From assembly GCA_934132915.1 (NCBI GenBank), contig CAKPAK010000013.1, forward strand, positions 1 through 24,905: 24,905 bases of DNA, written 5' to 3'. Below are positions 8,002-15,304 of this stretch, one piece after another (the first letter of the stretch is position 1; each line of letters begins with the position of its first letter). The stretch comes from an uncultured Bacilli bacterium (lineage in GTDB: Bacteria > Bacillota_I > Bacilli_A > RF39 > UBA660). The notes below the pieces were generated by a model. The model was not told the DNA's origin, ran no database searches, and saw nothing but the letters and a program-made list of their open reading frames with translations. Made by a program: the position numbers and the translations under genes.

Positions 8002-8874
8002 TTAAGCATTCATTTGTTTCATGACTTCGTCAGCAAAATTTTCTTCTTTTTTCTCAATTCCTTCGCCAACTTCATAGCGAACAAATTTCAAAATTTTGCT
8101 ATTTTTAGATTCAACATATTTTCCAACTTTCATCTTGTTTTCTTTGATGAATCCTTGATCAACTAAACATACTTCTTCATAAAATTTGTTTAGACGTCCG
8201 TTGACAATCATTGGTAATTTGTTTTTATCTAATCCTTCGTTTTCAGCCTGCTCTGTTAAAATTGCTCTTTCTTGTTCAACTCTTTCTTCTGGAACTTCAT
8301 CACGAGTTAAGTAATTTGGTTTCATTGCAGCTGCTTGCATTGCAATATCTTTTGCAAGTTCTGCATCATTTCCTTCCATTATTACAACTGTAACAATTTT
8401 TCCGCCCATATGAGAATATGTTCCAAAAATTTGATTATCTTCTTTTTCTAAGATTTCGAAACGACGAAATGATAATTTCTCACCGATAGTAGCTATTTTC
8501 TCAGAAATAATATCAGAAAGTTTTTTCCCGTTAGAAACAAGTTCTAAAGCTTCTTCTAATGTTTTTGGATGATTTTCTAAAATGACATCAGCAATTTCAT
8601 TTACTAATGATTTAAATTCTTCATTTTTGGCAACAAAGTCTGTCTCCGAATTTACTTCAACAATCACAGCTTTATTTTCAACAATTTTAGCATAAGCTAG
8701 TCCTTCAGCAGCAATTCTAGATGCTTTTTTGGCTGCTTTAGAAATTCCTTTCTCCCTCAACCAATTTATTGCTTCATCCATATTTCCGTTTGTTGCTTCT
8801 AATGCTTTTTTACAATCTAGCATTCCTGCACCACTTGTTTCACGCAATTCTTTTACCATGCTCGCACTAATCAT
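8002..8874 (-). CDS. tsf: Translation elongation factor Ts
   Basis: The 290-aa protein is the nucleotide exchange factor that releases GDP from EF-Tu during translation elongation in the cytoplasm. The N-terminal UBA-like domain reads VKELRETSGAGMLDCKKAL (7-25), and the core TDFV motif that contacts EF-Tu is at 78-81, followed by the two-subdomain core and a C-terminal helical end. Length is usual for the family. The start at 8874 has AAGGAGG about 10 bases upstream, a little long but the only in-frame choice. It follows rpsB by 20 bp in the standard rpsB-tsf arrangement and is closed by a terminator. Confidence 0.98.
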   Translation of the reverse strand: MISASMVKELRETSGAGMLDCKKALEATNGNMDEAINWLREKGISKAAKKASRIAAEGLAYAKIVENKAVIVEVNSETDFVAKNEEFKSLVNEIADVILENHPKTLEEALELVSNGKKLSDIISEKIATIGEKLSFRRFEILEKEDNQIFGTYSHMGGKIVTVVIMEGNDAELAKDIAMQAAAMKPNYLTRDEVPEERVEQERAILTEQAENEGLDKNKLPMIVNGRLNKFYEEVCLVDQGFIKENKMKVGKYVESKNSKILKFVRYEVGEGIEKKEENFADEVMKQMNA

Positions 8875-8894
8875 AAATTCATATCCTCCTTATT

Positions 8895-9836
8895 TTATTT
8901 TAAAGATTGAATTAATTCATCTTTTTTCATTTTTGAATAACCCGAAATCTCTTTTTTCTTTGCTAAATCTCTTAACTCATTTACTGTTAAAATGTTTAAG
9001 TCTAATTTAGGTTCTGAAACTTCTTCGTTACTTGGCTTTTCTTCTTTTTTTTCTTCTTTATTATCGCGTTTTTTTGATTCAAATTTTTTGTTTCCTTTAT
9101 CCATTTGTCTTGATGACTTTCTACTTTCATCCTCAGTTACATAATCAACAATCGTGCCACCTTTTACTTCAACGATAGCATTAGTTAATGCTCCTAAAAC
9201 AACTTTAATTGCTCTTACGGCATCATCATTTCCAGGGATAACATAATCAACAACATCTGGATCACAGTTTGTGTCAATAATTCCAAATACAGGAATTCCT
9301 AATTTTTTTGCTTCTTTAATTGCATTTTCTTCTTTAATTGAGTCAACAATGATTAAAGCTTGTGGTAATTTTACCATATCACGAATACCACATAAATTTT
9401 TGTTTAATTTATCGTATTCTTTCTTTAATCCAATAACTTCTTTTTTAGGTAATTTTTCAAAAGTACCGTCTTTTTCCATTAACTCAATTTCTTCTAATCT
9501 TTTTACTCTACGACGAATCGTCTTAAAGTTTGTTAATGTTCCCCCTAACCAACGTTCTGTCATATAGAACATTCCGCTACGGGTTGCTTCTTCACGACAT
9601 ACTTCACTTGCTTGTTTTTTCGTTCCTACATAAAGGACATTTCCGCCTTCTGAAACGATCTTAGTTAATGCCGCATATGCTTCTTCCATTTTTTCTACAG
9701 TTTTTTGTAAATCAATAATATAAATATCATCACGAGAGTTGTAGATATACTCTTTCATTTTGGGGTTCCATCTTTTGGTTTGATGACCAAAGTGAACACC
9801 AGCTTCTAATAAGTAGCTCATTGATACTACTGCCAT
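8895..9836 (-). CDS. rpsB: 30S ribosomal protein S2 with C-terminal SAP/Rho-N-like extension
   Basis: Residues 1 to about 232 are a complete S2, with the start [22 protein letters not shown] and the [10 protein letters not shown] signature (94-103). S2 binds the 30S subunit and helps S1 and mRNA docking. The protein is 313 aa, about 60-80 longer than most S2 proteins. The extra part is a lysine/glutamate-rich linker (about 235-276) ending in a compact helical unit (281-313, [20 protein letters not shown] then [11 protein letters not shown]) that looks like a SAP, HeH or Rho N-terminal fold, which often bind nucleic acid. The start has AAAGGAGG eight bases upstream. It is the first gene of the rpsB-tsf operon. 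Confidence 0.97.
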   Translation of the reverse strand: MAVVSMSYLLEAGVHFGHQTKRWNPKMKEYIYNSRDDIYIIDLQKTVEKMEEAYAALTKIVSEGGNVLYVGTKKQASEVCREEATRSGMFYMTERWLGGTLTNFKTIRRRVKRLEEIELMEKDGTFEKLPKKEVIGLKKEYDKLNKNLCGIRDMVKLPQALIIVDSIKEENAIKEAKKLGIPVFGIIDTNCDPDVVDYVIPGNDDAVRAIKVVLGALTNAIVEVKGGTIVDYVTEDESRKSSRQMDKGNKKFESKKRDNKEEKKEEKPSNEEVSEPKLDLNILTVNELRDLAKKKEISGYSKMKKDELIQSLK

Positions 9837-9873
9837 TTTTCTTCCTCCTTTGTTTTGCTTCCAAATACTTCTT

Positions 9874-9921
9874 ATTTATTTCTTCACTTAATAATTTTAC
9901 TAAGCACTAGAAGAAATAAAT
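9874..9921 (-). promoter_or_regulatory. rpsB 5' leader hairpin
   Basis: The minus-strand leader contains ATTTATTTCTTC (9921-9910) pairing perfectly over 12 bp with GAAGAAATAAAT (9885-9874). An inner CTTA/TAAG pairing (9904-9901 with 9890-9887) is capped by a 10-nt loop. It lies between the promoter and the ribosome binding site. rpsB leaders in other bacteria bind S2 for feedback control; that role here is inferred. There is no T-run after it, so it is not a terminator. Confidence 0.55.
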
Positions 9922-9956
9922 CCGCATTCGTGAATATTTTTTGAAAAGCCAAGTTT

Positions 9957-9985
9957 ATTTTAACATAAAAAAAAAAGAGAAACAA
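9957..9985 (-). promoter_or_regulatory. Promoter of the rpsB-tsf operon
   Basis: The minus strand reads TTGTTT (9985-9980), a 17-base spacer ending in TGT, and TAAAAT (9962-9957). It is an extended -10 promoter giving a leader of about 115 nt. Confidence 0.55.
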
Positions 9986-10002
9986 GAAAAAGGTGGGGAA
10001 TT

Positions 10003-10569
10003 TTAAAATTTTTTTAAGATTCTGGGCAATCTTCTTGATTGAACTTTTAAATATTCTTCCTCTTCGTCTCTTTGAACTTGAACTTTAATAAACTTCGTAT
10101 AAGTGTTTAGGTTATTAATTGCTTCTAAATTGATTTTAAATTGCAAAATCGTCATTGTAAAATCATTTAAAATATATTTTAAATCTTTTCCTGTTAAAAT
10201 GCTTCTAAAATGATAAAGATTTTTATTGATTAATTCTTGTTCATATTTGTTAATTTTTTCATATTCTACATTTTCTAAATTCTTTAAGTAACTTAATAAA
10301 AATAAGATCTCTATTCCCCTCTTACGTAAGGCATTGATTTCTTTTAGAAGATAATCATAATTTTTATCCACAACTTCTAAGTTGTATTGATGATTCTTTT
10401 GAATTAATTGCTTAATAATTAGGCTCTTATCTTCGATTACTCCATTTTTTAAGAGATGAAAAACAGAATAAAAATCAAGAAAAAGATAATTATTCTCTTT
10501 ATTTAGAATATCAGCAACATTATAAATTCCTTCATCTTTTATTTTTTCAAAATCATAACAACTAAACAT
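10003..10569 (-). CDS. Hypothetical protein, 188 aa
   Basis: I do not recognise this protein. It begins MFSCYDFEKIKDEG and is predicted to be soluble and mostly helical, rich in Leu, Ile, Asn and Lys, with no signal peptide or TM segment. It ends in a basic stretch (QSRRLPRILKKF) after an acidic run (RDEEEE), which could bind nucleic acid, but no known motif is visible. The ATG at 10569 is the only suitable start: TAGGAG lies about 10 bases upstream, and GGTGAG abuts the ATG. A perfect TATAAT (10602-10597) upstream suggests its own transcription. It stands between an alcohol dehydrogenase and rpsB on the same strand with no clear terminator before the rpsB promoter. Confidence 0.75.
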   Translation of the reverse strand: MFSCYDFEKIKDEGIYNVADILNKENNYLFLDFYSVFHLLKNGVIEDKSLIIKQLIQKNHQYNLEVVDKNYDYLLKEINALRKRGIEILFLLSYLKNLENVEYEKINKYEQELINKNLYHFRSILTGKDLKYILNDFTMTILQFKINLEAINNLNTYTKFIKVQVQRDEEEEYLKVQSRRLPRILKKF

Positions 10570-10675
10570 CTCACCACAACTCCTAAACCTGTTATCATTA
10601 TAATATAAATATTTTATTTGAATTAAAAATAAACGAACAGGTTACTTTTTATTTTCTAATGATGAGAAGTATTTT

Positions 10676-11854
10676 TTAGGAATGATAAATATTTTGAACA
10701 TCTTCTTTGTTTAACTTAACATATGCACCAATTGTTCCGTCGCTGTTATAGTCAATATTTTCCACTAAGGAGGTTAAATCTTTTTCTTGAAAACCTAATT
10801 CTTCAAAACGACTTGGCATTCCTAAGCTTAACCAAAATTCTTGTAACTTTTGGATTCCTATTTCAATAGCATCATCTTCATTTTCAAGAAGATCGGTTTG
10901 AATACCAAAAACATTTTTGCCAAAGCTTCTAAATTTACTAGGATTTCTTTTTGATACATAGCGCATCCATTTAATTACAACAACAGCTAACCCTTTACCA
11001 TGCGCTATTCCATATTTTGCAGATAATTCATGTTCAATTTTATGGCTAGCCCAATCTTGTTCTCGATCCAAGCCACAAATATTGTTATGTGCTACCGTAG
11101 ATGCCCACATTAAGTTGGCTCTTGCTTGATAATCGTTTGGATTTTCGTTGACGATGCGTCCTGCAGTCATCACGGCTTTTAACAATCCTTCACAAAAATT
11201 ATCCGTAACCAAACATTCTTCCGTGTTAGAAAAATATCTTTCTATGATATGACTCATCATATCGACAATTCCATAGGCGGTTTGAGCTTTTCCCACCGTA
11301 TAGGTTAATTCTGGATTCATGATCGCGAATGTCGGACGAACAGCATCACATTTAATATTTCCTCTTTTTTGTTTGGTTTTGCTATTTGTGATTACCATAC
11401 TTTGGGAGCTTTCGGAACCCGCGGCGGCAATGGTTAAAATAACGCCTAAAGGTAATATTTTTTCCACTGTTTTTCTTTCTTTATCCCGAAAAAAGTCCCA
11501 AAAATCTCCTTCGTATAATACTCCTGAAGAAATTGCTTTCGCACTATCAATTACGGATCCACCACCAATGGCTAAAATAAAATCAATATTCTCTTGACGG
11601 CATAATTCGATTCCTTGATATACAAGATTGCTTTCTGGGTTAGCTATAACACCCCCTAAAAGAAAATAAGTTATTTCTTCCTCGTCAAGGTACTTTTTTA
11701 CTTTGTCTAATAAGCCATTTTTTACAATATTCGTACCGCCATAATGAATCAAGACACGATGGCCGCCAAACTTTTTGATCATTTTTCCTACTAACTTCTC
11801 TTTATCTTTTCCAAATTCATAATAAGTTTTTGCCATAAAATTAAAATCTAACAT
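10676..11854 (-). CDS. Iron-containing alcohol dehydrogenase (BDH/YqhD type)
   Basis: This 392-aa cytoplasmic enzyme belongs to the family of NAD(P)H-dependent alcohol or aldehyde oxidoreductases used in fermentation or aldehyde detoxification. The nucleotide-binding turn GGGSVIDSAK is at 97-106. Metal ligands are Asp198, His202, His271 and His285; their spacings (4, 69 and 14 residues) equal those of E. coli YqhD (Asp194, His198, His267, His281). The GGGS turn with a following Ser points to the butanol dehydrogenase branch, often NADPH-linked, but the cofactor is not certain. The start at ATG 11854 is 8 bases after AGGAGAG; the in-frame GTG at 11863 is too close to that site. It is monocistronic with a strong promoter. 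Confidence 0.92.
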   Translation of the reverse strand: MLDFNFMAKTYYEFGKDKEKLVGKMIKKFGGHRVLIHYGGTNIVKNGLLDKVKKYLDEEEITYFLLGGVIANPESNLVYQGIELCRQENIDFILAIGGGSVIDSAKAISSGVLYEGDFWDFFRDKERKTVEKILPLGVILTIAAAGSESSQSMVITNSKTKQKRGNIKCDAVRPTFAIMNPELTYTVGKAQTAYGIVDMMSHIIERYFSNTEECLVTDNFCEGLLKAVMTAGRIVNENPNDYQARANLMWASTVAHNNICGLDREQDWASHKIEHELSAKYGIAHGKGLAVVVIKWMRYVSKRNPSKFRSFGKNVFGIQTDLLENEDDAIEIGIQKLQEFWLSLGMPSRFEELGFQEKDLTSLVENIDYNSDGTIGAYVKLNKEDVQNIYHS

Positions 11855-11878
11855 TTTTATCACTCTCCTATTTTCACC

Positions 11879-11907
11879 AATATATCATTTGAAGATGAAA
11901 TTGTCAA
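11879..11907 (-). promoter_or_regulatory. Strong sigmaA promoter of the alcohol dehydrogenase gene
   Basis: The minus strand has a perfect TTGACA (11907-11902), a 17-base spacer ending in TGA (extended -10) and TATATT (11884-11879), with a leader of about 20 nt. Confidence 0.8.
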
Positions 11908-12232
11908 ATTCTAATTTGTGATTAAAATTTTGGTTTGTTTGAAAAAAATTTTTAAAAGAATATTGAGCTAACCTCTTAGTACATTAATACTTGTTTTAAG
12001 TTTTTTAACCCTATTTTTGGTCACTAAAAAAGGAACATGAAAAGAGTTTCCTCGGCATTCGATGGTTCTGAAAAATCATATCTCAGTTTTGGGTGGGATC
12101 TTTATTGTCTTTTATTCTTTTAAAATTTCTAAAGAATACCTAAATTAAACTATTTTTTATAAAACTTTAAATTGGGATTCAATAACTTTATCACAATTTT
12201 TTTAATAGGTCCACTTGAGTTTCGAAGACTCC
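11908..12232. other. Non-coding spacer with no assigned function
   Basis: About 325 bp between the alcohol dehydrogenase promoter and the leuS terminator hold no open frame with a ribosome binding site. Part of it (about 12020-12105) is less AT-rich than the flanks. Minus-strand frames there give short protein-like stretches broken by stops (for example a peptide with TIECRGNSFHVPFLVTKNRV), which may be decayed coding sequence. I see no long hairpin, tRNA or riboswitch. Confidence 0.4.
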
Positions 12233-12264
12233 AAAAAAACACATCGAAAAATTTAGATGTGTTT
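12233..12264 (-). terminator. Terminator of the leuS operon
   Basis: In the minus transcript AAACACATC (12264-12256) pairs with GATGTGTTT (12245-12237) around a 10-nt A/T loop, followed by T residues to 12233. It lies about 37 bp after the leuS stop. Confidence 0.8.
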
Positions 12265-12300
12265 CTTTAATCCTTGTTTAAATTTTAAAAAAAGGGATTT

Positions 12301-14706
12301 TTATTTTATTACAATATTTACAATTCGATTCGGGATGGCAATAATTTTTATGATTTCTTTATCTTTGGTATATTTTATTATTTTTTCATCATTTAATGCC
12401 ATTTTTTCTAATTCTTCTTTTGCCGTATCTTTTTCTACTTTTATTGTTGTTCTTAATTTTCCATTAACTTGAACCCCTATTTCTAATTCTTGAGAAATTG
12501 TTTTTGCTTCGTCATATTGTGGCCATGTACTCGTCGAAAATTCTTCTCCTAAATGATAGATTTGATTTAATTCTTCTGTAATATGAGGAGCGAAAGGATT
12601 TAGTAATTGAAGGATAGTTCGATAATCCTTTCTAGTAATGGTTGTTTGTTTATCCATTTCATTTAAAAGAATCATTAGAGCTGAAATGGCTGTGTTATAG
12701 TTTAAACTTTCAATATCGTAGGTAACCTTTTTGATGGTTTTATGGATAAAATTTTCTAATTGGTTACTATAAAATTCATCAGAATTTAATTTTTCCTGAA
12801 GATTCCAAACTCTATTTAAGAATTTTTTGCATCCTTTTAGACCATTTTCACTCCAAGTTGCATCTTTGGTATAGTCCCCAATAAACATTTCGTATACTCT
12901 TAGAGCATCTGCTCCATAATCTCTTATCATATCGTTTGGATTTACAACATTCCCTTTACTTTTGCTCATTTTCTCGCCGCCTTCACCAAGGATCATTCCA
13001 TGGCTAATTCTTTTTAAGAAAGGCTCGCGATAAGGAACTAATCCTTGTTCATGCAAGAAAATATTCCAAAATCTAGCATAAAGTAAATGTCTCGTTGCAT
13101 GTTCCATTCCTCCATCGTATAAGTCAACCATTCCCCAATATTTCATGGCTTCCCAACTTGCGAATTTTTTTGTATTGTGCGGATCCATATATCTTAACCA
13201 ATACCAACTAGAACCGGCCCAGTTAGGCATTGTATCGGTCTCTCTTTTGGCTTTCCCGCCACATTTTGGGCAAGTTGTATTTACCCAATCTTGAATATTG
13301 GCTAAAGGGCTTTCTCCATCTTCTGTTGGCTCATAACTGGATACATCTGGAAGGCGTACTGGTAAATCAGCCTCTGGGACTTCAACCCAACCACAGTGAT
13401 CACAATGAATCATTGGAATTGGTTCTCCCCAAAATCTTTGTCTCGAAAAAATCCAATCTTGAAGACGATAATTTACTTTTTTACCACCAATTTGTTTTTC
13501 TTCTAAGTATTTTAACATTTTTGAAATGGCTTCTTCTTTTCCTAAACCATCTAAAAATTCTGAATGAATATGGATTCCATCCCCAATATAAGCTTCCTTA
13601 GATACATCTCCTCCTTCGATAACAGGAATAATCTTTATTCCAAATTTTTTTGCAAAAGCATAATCCCTCTCATCATGAGCAGGAACCGCCATTATTGCTC
13701 CTGTACCATAGTTCGCCAAAACATAATCACTTATCCAAATAGGAATACACTCTCCCGTAATTGGATGAACCGCTTTAAGACCAGAAAGACAAATTCCTGT
13801 TTTTTCTTTTGTTGCATCCGTTCTTTCAATTTCACTTTTTTCTAAGGCTAATTTTTGATATTCTTCTACTTCTTCTCGATTTTGAATTTTGTCCATGTAT
13901 TTTTTTAAATATGGGTGTTCCGGACTAATAACCATAAAAGTTACCCCAAATAAAGTATCACATCTTGTTGTAAAAACTTCTAAATCATCATCCGTACCAT
14001 AAATTGGAAATTTTACAGAAGCCCCAATGGATTTTCCAATCCAGTTCACTTGTGCGGTCTTAACTTTATCTAAAAACTCTGTATCTTTTAGACCATCTAA
14101 TAATTTATCCGCATAACTGCTCATTTTTAAAAGCCATTGATTTTTTAATTTTTTGGTCGTCTTTGTGCCACATCTTTCACATACACCGCCTTGCGCATCC
14201 TCGTTAGATAGTCCTGTTTTACATTGTGGACACCAATTAATTTCTTTTTCGTCTTTATAAGCAAGATTGGCTTTATAAAATTGAAGAAATTGCCACTGTG
14301 TCCATTTATAGTAATCTGGATCGGTAGTTGAAAATTCTCTTGACCAATCAATGGATAATCCCAATGATTCCATTTGACCTTTAAAAACTTTAATATTTTC
14401 TTGCACAGCCATCTTAGGATGAATATGATTTTTAATTGCGTACTGTTCTGCTGGAGCGCCAAAAGCATCCCATCCCATTGGAAATAAAACATTATAACCG
14501 TTTGCTCTTTTAAATCGTGCTTGAACATCACTGGCGGTATAAACTCTAGCATGACCAACATGTAAGCCTACTCCTGATGGATAAGGAAACTCTACTAGCA
14601 TATAGTACTTATTTTTTGCTTGATCACTACAATTAGGCACAACATAAGTATTATTCTCTTTCCAATATTTTTGCCACTTTTTCTCAATTTGTTTATAGTT
14701 ATACAT
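12301..14706 (-). CDS. leuS: Leucyl-tRNA synthetase
   Basis: The 801-aa class I synthetase charges tRNA-Leu with leucine using ATP in the cytoplasm. It has the HIGH-equivalent HVGH at 49-52 within PYPSGVGLHVGHAR, paired zinc-type cysteines (CPQC and CERC near residue 160-180, and a second CDHC/CPKC set), the large editing domain inserted after these, KMSKS at 579-583 and a C-terminal anticodon-binding domain. Length is normal for bacterial LeuRS. Its ATG overlaps the stop codon of the upstream membrane-protein gene by one base (TAATG), and its own ribosome binding site is weak, so it is translationally coupled. Both genes follow a leucine T-box leader, so expression rises when uncharged tRNA-Leu builds up. 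Confidence 0.98.
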   Translation of the reverse strand: MYNYKQIEKKWQKYWKENNTYVVPNCSDQAKNKYYMLVEFPYPSGVGLHVGHARVYTASDVQARFKRANGYNVLFPMGWDAFGAPAEQYAIKNHIHPKMAVQENIKVFKGQMESLGLSIDWSREFSTTDPDYYKWTQWQFLQFYKANLAYKDEKEINWCPQCKTGLSNEDAQGGVCERCGTKTTKKLKNQWLLKMSSYADKLLDGLKDTEFLDKVKTAQVNWIGKSIGASVKFPIYGTDDDLEVFTTRCDTLFGVTFMVISPEHPYLKKYMDKIQNREEVEEYQKLALEKSEIERTDATKEKTGICLSGLKAVHPITGECIPIWISDYVLANYGTGAIMAVPAHDERDYAFAKKFGIKIIPVIEGGDVSKEAYIGDGIHIHSEFLDGLGKEEAISKMLKYLEEKQIGGKKVNYRLQDWIFSRQRFWGEPIPMIHCDHCGWVEVPEADLPVRLPDVSSYEPTEDGESPLANIQDWVNTTCPKCGGKAKRETDTMPNWAGSSWYWLRYMDPHNTKKFASWEAMKYWGMVDLYDGGMEHATRHLLYARFWNIFLHEQGLVPYREPFLKRISHGMILGEGGEKMSKSKGNVVNPNDMIRDYGADALRVYEMFIGDYTKDATWSENGLKGCKKFLNRVWNLQEKLNSDEFYSNQLENFIHKTIKKVTYDIESLNYNTAISALMILLNEMDKQTTITRKDYRTILQLLNPFAPHITEELNQIYHLGEEFSTSTWPQYDEAKTISQELEIGVQVNGKLRTTIKVEKDTAKEELEKMALNDEKIIKYTKDKEIIKIIAIPNRIVNIVIK

Positions 14707-15056
14707 TAATTATCACTCTCTTTCCATAAATAATATTTTGCCAAAAAACCGTAACAAATAATAATCATTAAGATTAATAAGATGACACTGATTATAATTC
14801 TTAAGATGATATTTTGTAATAAATACATAATAATTATGTAAATCGTGCTGATAATAAAAGTATTTATTAATGAAGAGACAATCAAAAACTGATGATACGG
14901 AATTTTTGTAATATTTACTCCATAAACTCTTTTTAAATATAAAAGTTCTGTAGGAATTTTTTTCTTATCATATTTTTTCTTTCCGCGAACAAGCGCAAAA
15001 TAATTCAAAATATATACGGCAATAAAAACAAGACTATACTCTAGTAAAATGTTCAT
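14706..15056 (-). CDS. Small three-TM membrane protein co-transcribed with leuS
   Basis: The 116-aa protein has hydrophobic helices near residues 5-23, 57-80 and 84-106, with a basic loop (RGKKKYDKKK) after the first and a conserved-looking YLKRVYGVNITKIPY segment before the second. The start at 15056 has GGGAGGA six bases upstream. I do not recognise a named family. Its position is notable: it is the first gene after the leucine T-box and its stop overlaps the leuS start, so cells make it whenever leucine charging is short. A role in leucine or peptide uptake or in the membrane response to starvation is conceivable but unsupported by any motif. Confidence 0.8.
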   Translation of the reverse strand: MNILLEYSLVFIAVYILNYFALVRGKKKYDKKKIPTELLYLKRVYGVNITKIPYHQFLIVSSLINTFIISTIYIIIMYLLQNIILRIIISVILLILMIIICYGFLAKYYLWKESDN

Positions 15057-15060
15057 GATT

Positions 15061-15269
15061 ATCCTCCCAACTAAAAAACGCGTCTTTTTCTCCTTTGCTA
15101 GGAGCGTATAAACGCGGTACCATCCTACTTTTTACTTTCTTTGATAACGGTCTTCCCGGCACAATTGGCAACTAGAAAAATAAGTTCATAAAAAATACTT
15201 CGTAAGCTTCCACCTTTTCTTACTCTCTGGGCAAGTATTATTTTTATTACTACCTTTTTCATCAACGTT
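15061..15269 (-). promoter_or_regulatory. T-box riboswitch leader, leucine specifier (CUU)
   Basis: The minus-strand leader has the T-box TGGTACCGCG (15122-15113) and a terminator whose outer arms are CGCGT/ACGCG (15116-15112 and 15083-15079) followed by T6. Stem I has a basal helix GAAAAA/TTTTTC (15260-15255 with 15180-15175). The specifier loop has AGTA (15251-15248) on one side and GAA-CTT-A on the other; CTT (15184-15182) is a leucine codon. The distal loop carries GGTG. Uncharged tRNA-Leu should pair with the specifier and the T-box and prevent termination. The leucine reading agrees with leuS downstream. Confidence 0.93.
15073..15116 (-). terminator. T-box conditional terminator
   Basis: The outer stem CGCGT/ACGCG encloses CTCCT/AGGAG pairing and ends in TTTTTT (15078-15073). 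Its 5' arm overlaps the T-box sequence, so antiterminator and terminator are mutually exclusive. Confidence 0.85.
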
Positions 15270-15275
15270 TTCTTT

Positions 15276-15304
15276 ATTATACTAAACTGTTTTAATATAT
15301 TCAA
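15276..15304 (-). promoter_or_regulatory. Promoter of the T-box-leuS operon
   Basis: TTGAAT (15304-15299), a 17-base spacer and a perfect TATAAT (15281-15276). The -35 and spacer lie inside the last codons of the GH31 gene, whose stop is at 15282-15284. Confidence 0.8.

Noticed and set aside
10621..10675. Possible terminator after the alcohol dehydrogenase gene
   Set aside because: Only a weak, interrupted pairing (ACTTCT with AGAA..AAGT) without a proper T-run is visible.
12091..12100. GGGTGGGATC on the plus strand, resembling a T-box core
   Set aside because: No ACCGCG follows, there is no terminator pairing, and no plus-strand gene lies downstream.
13230..13601. Open frame antisense to leuS
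   Set aside because: It is fully inside leuS, has no ribosome binding site and its peptide resembles no protein; it is a shadow of the coding strand.
14145..14561. 138-codon minus-strand frame inside leuS
   Set aside because: It is out of frame with leuS, which is intact with all motifs; no frameshift in leuS is implied.
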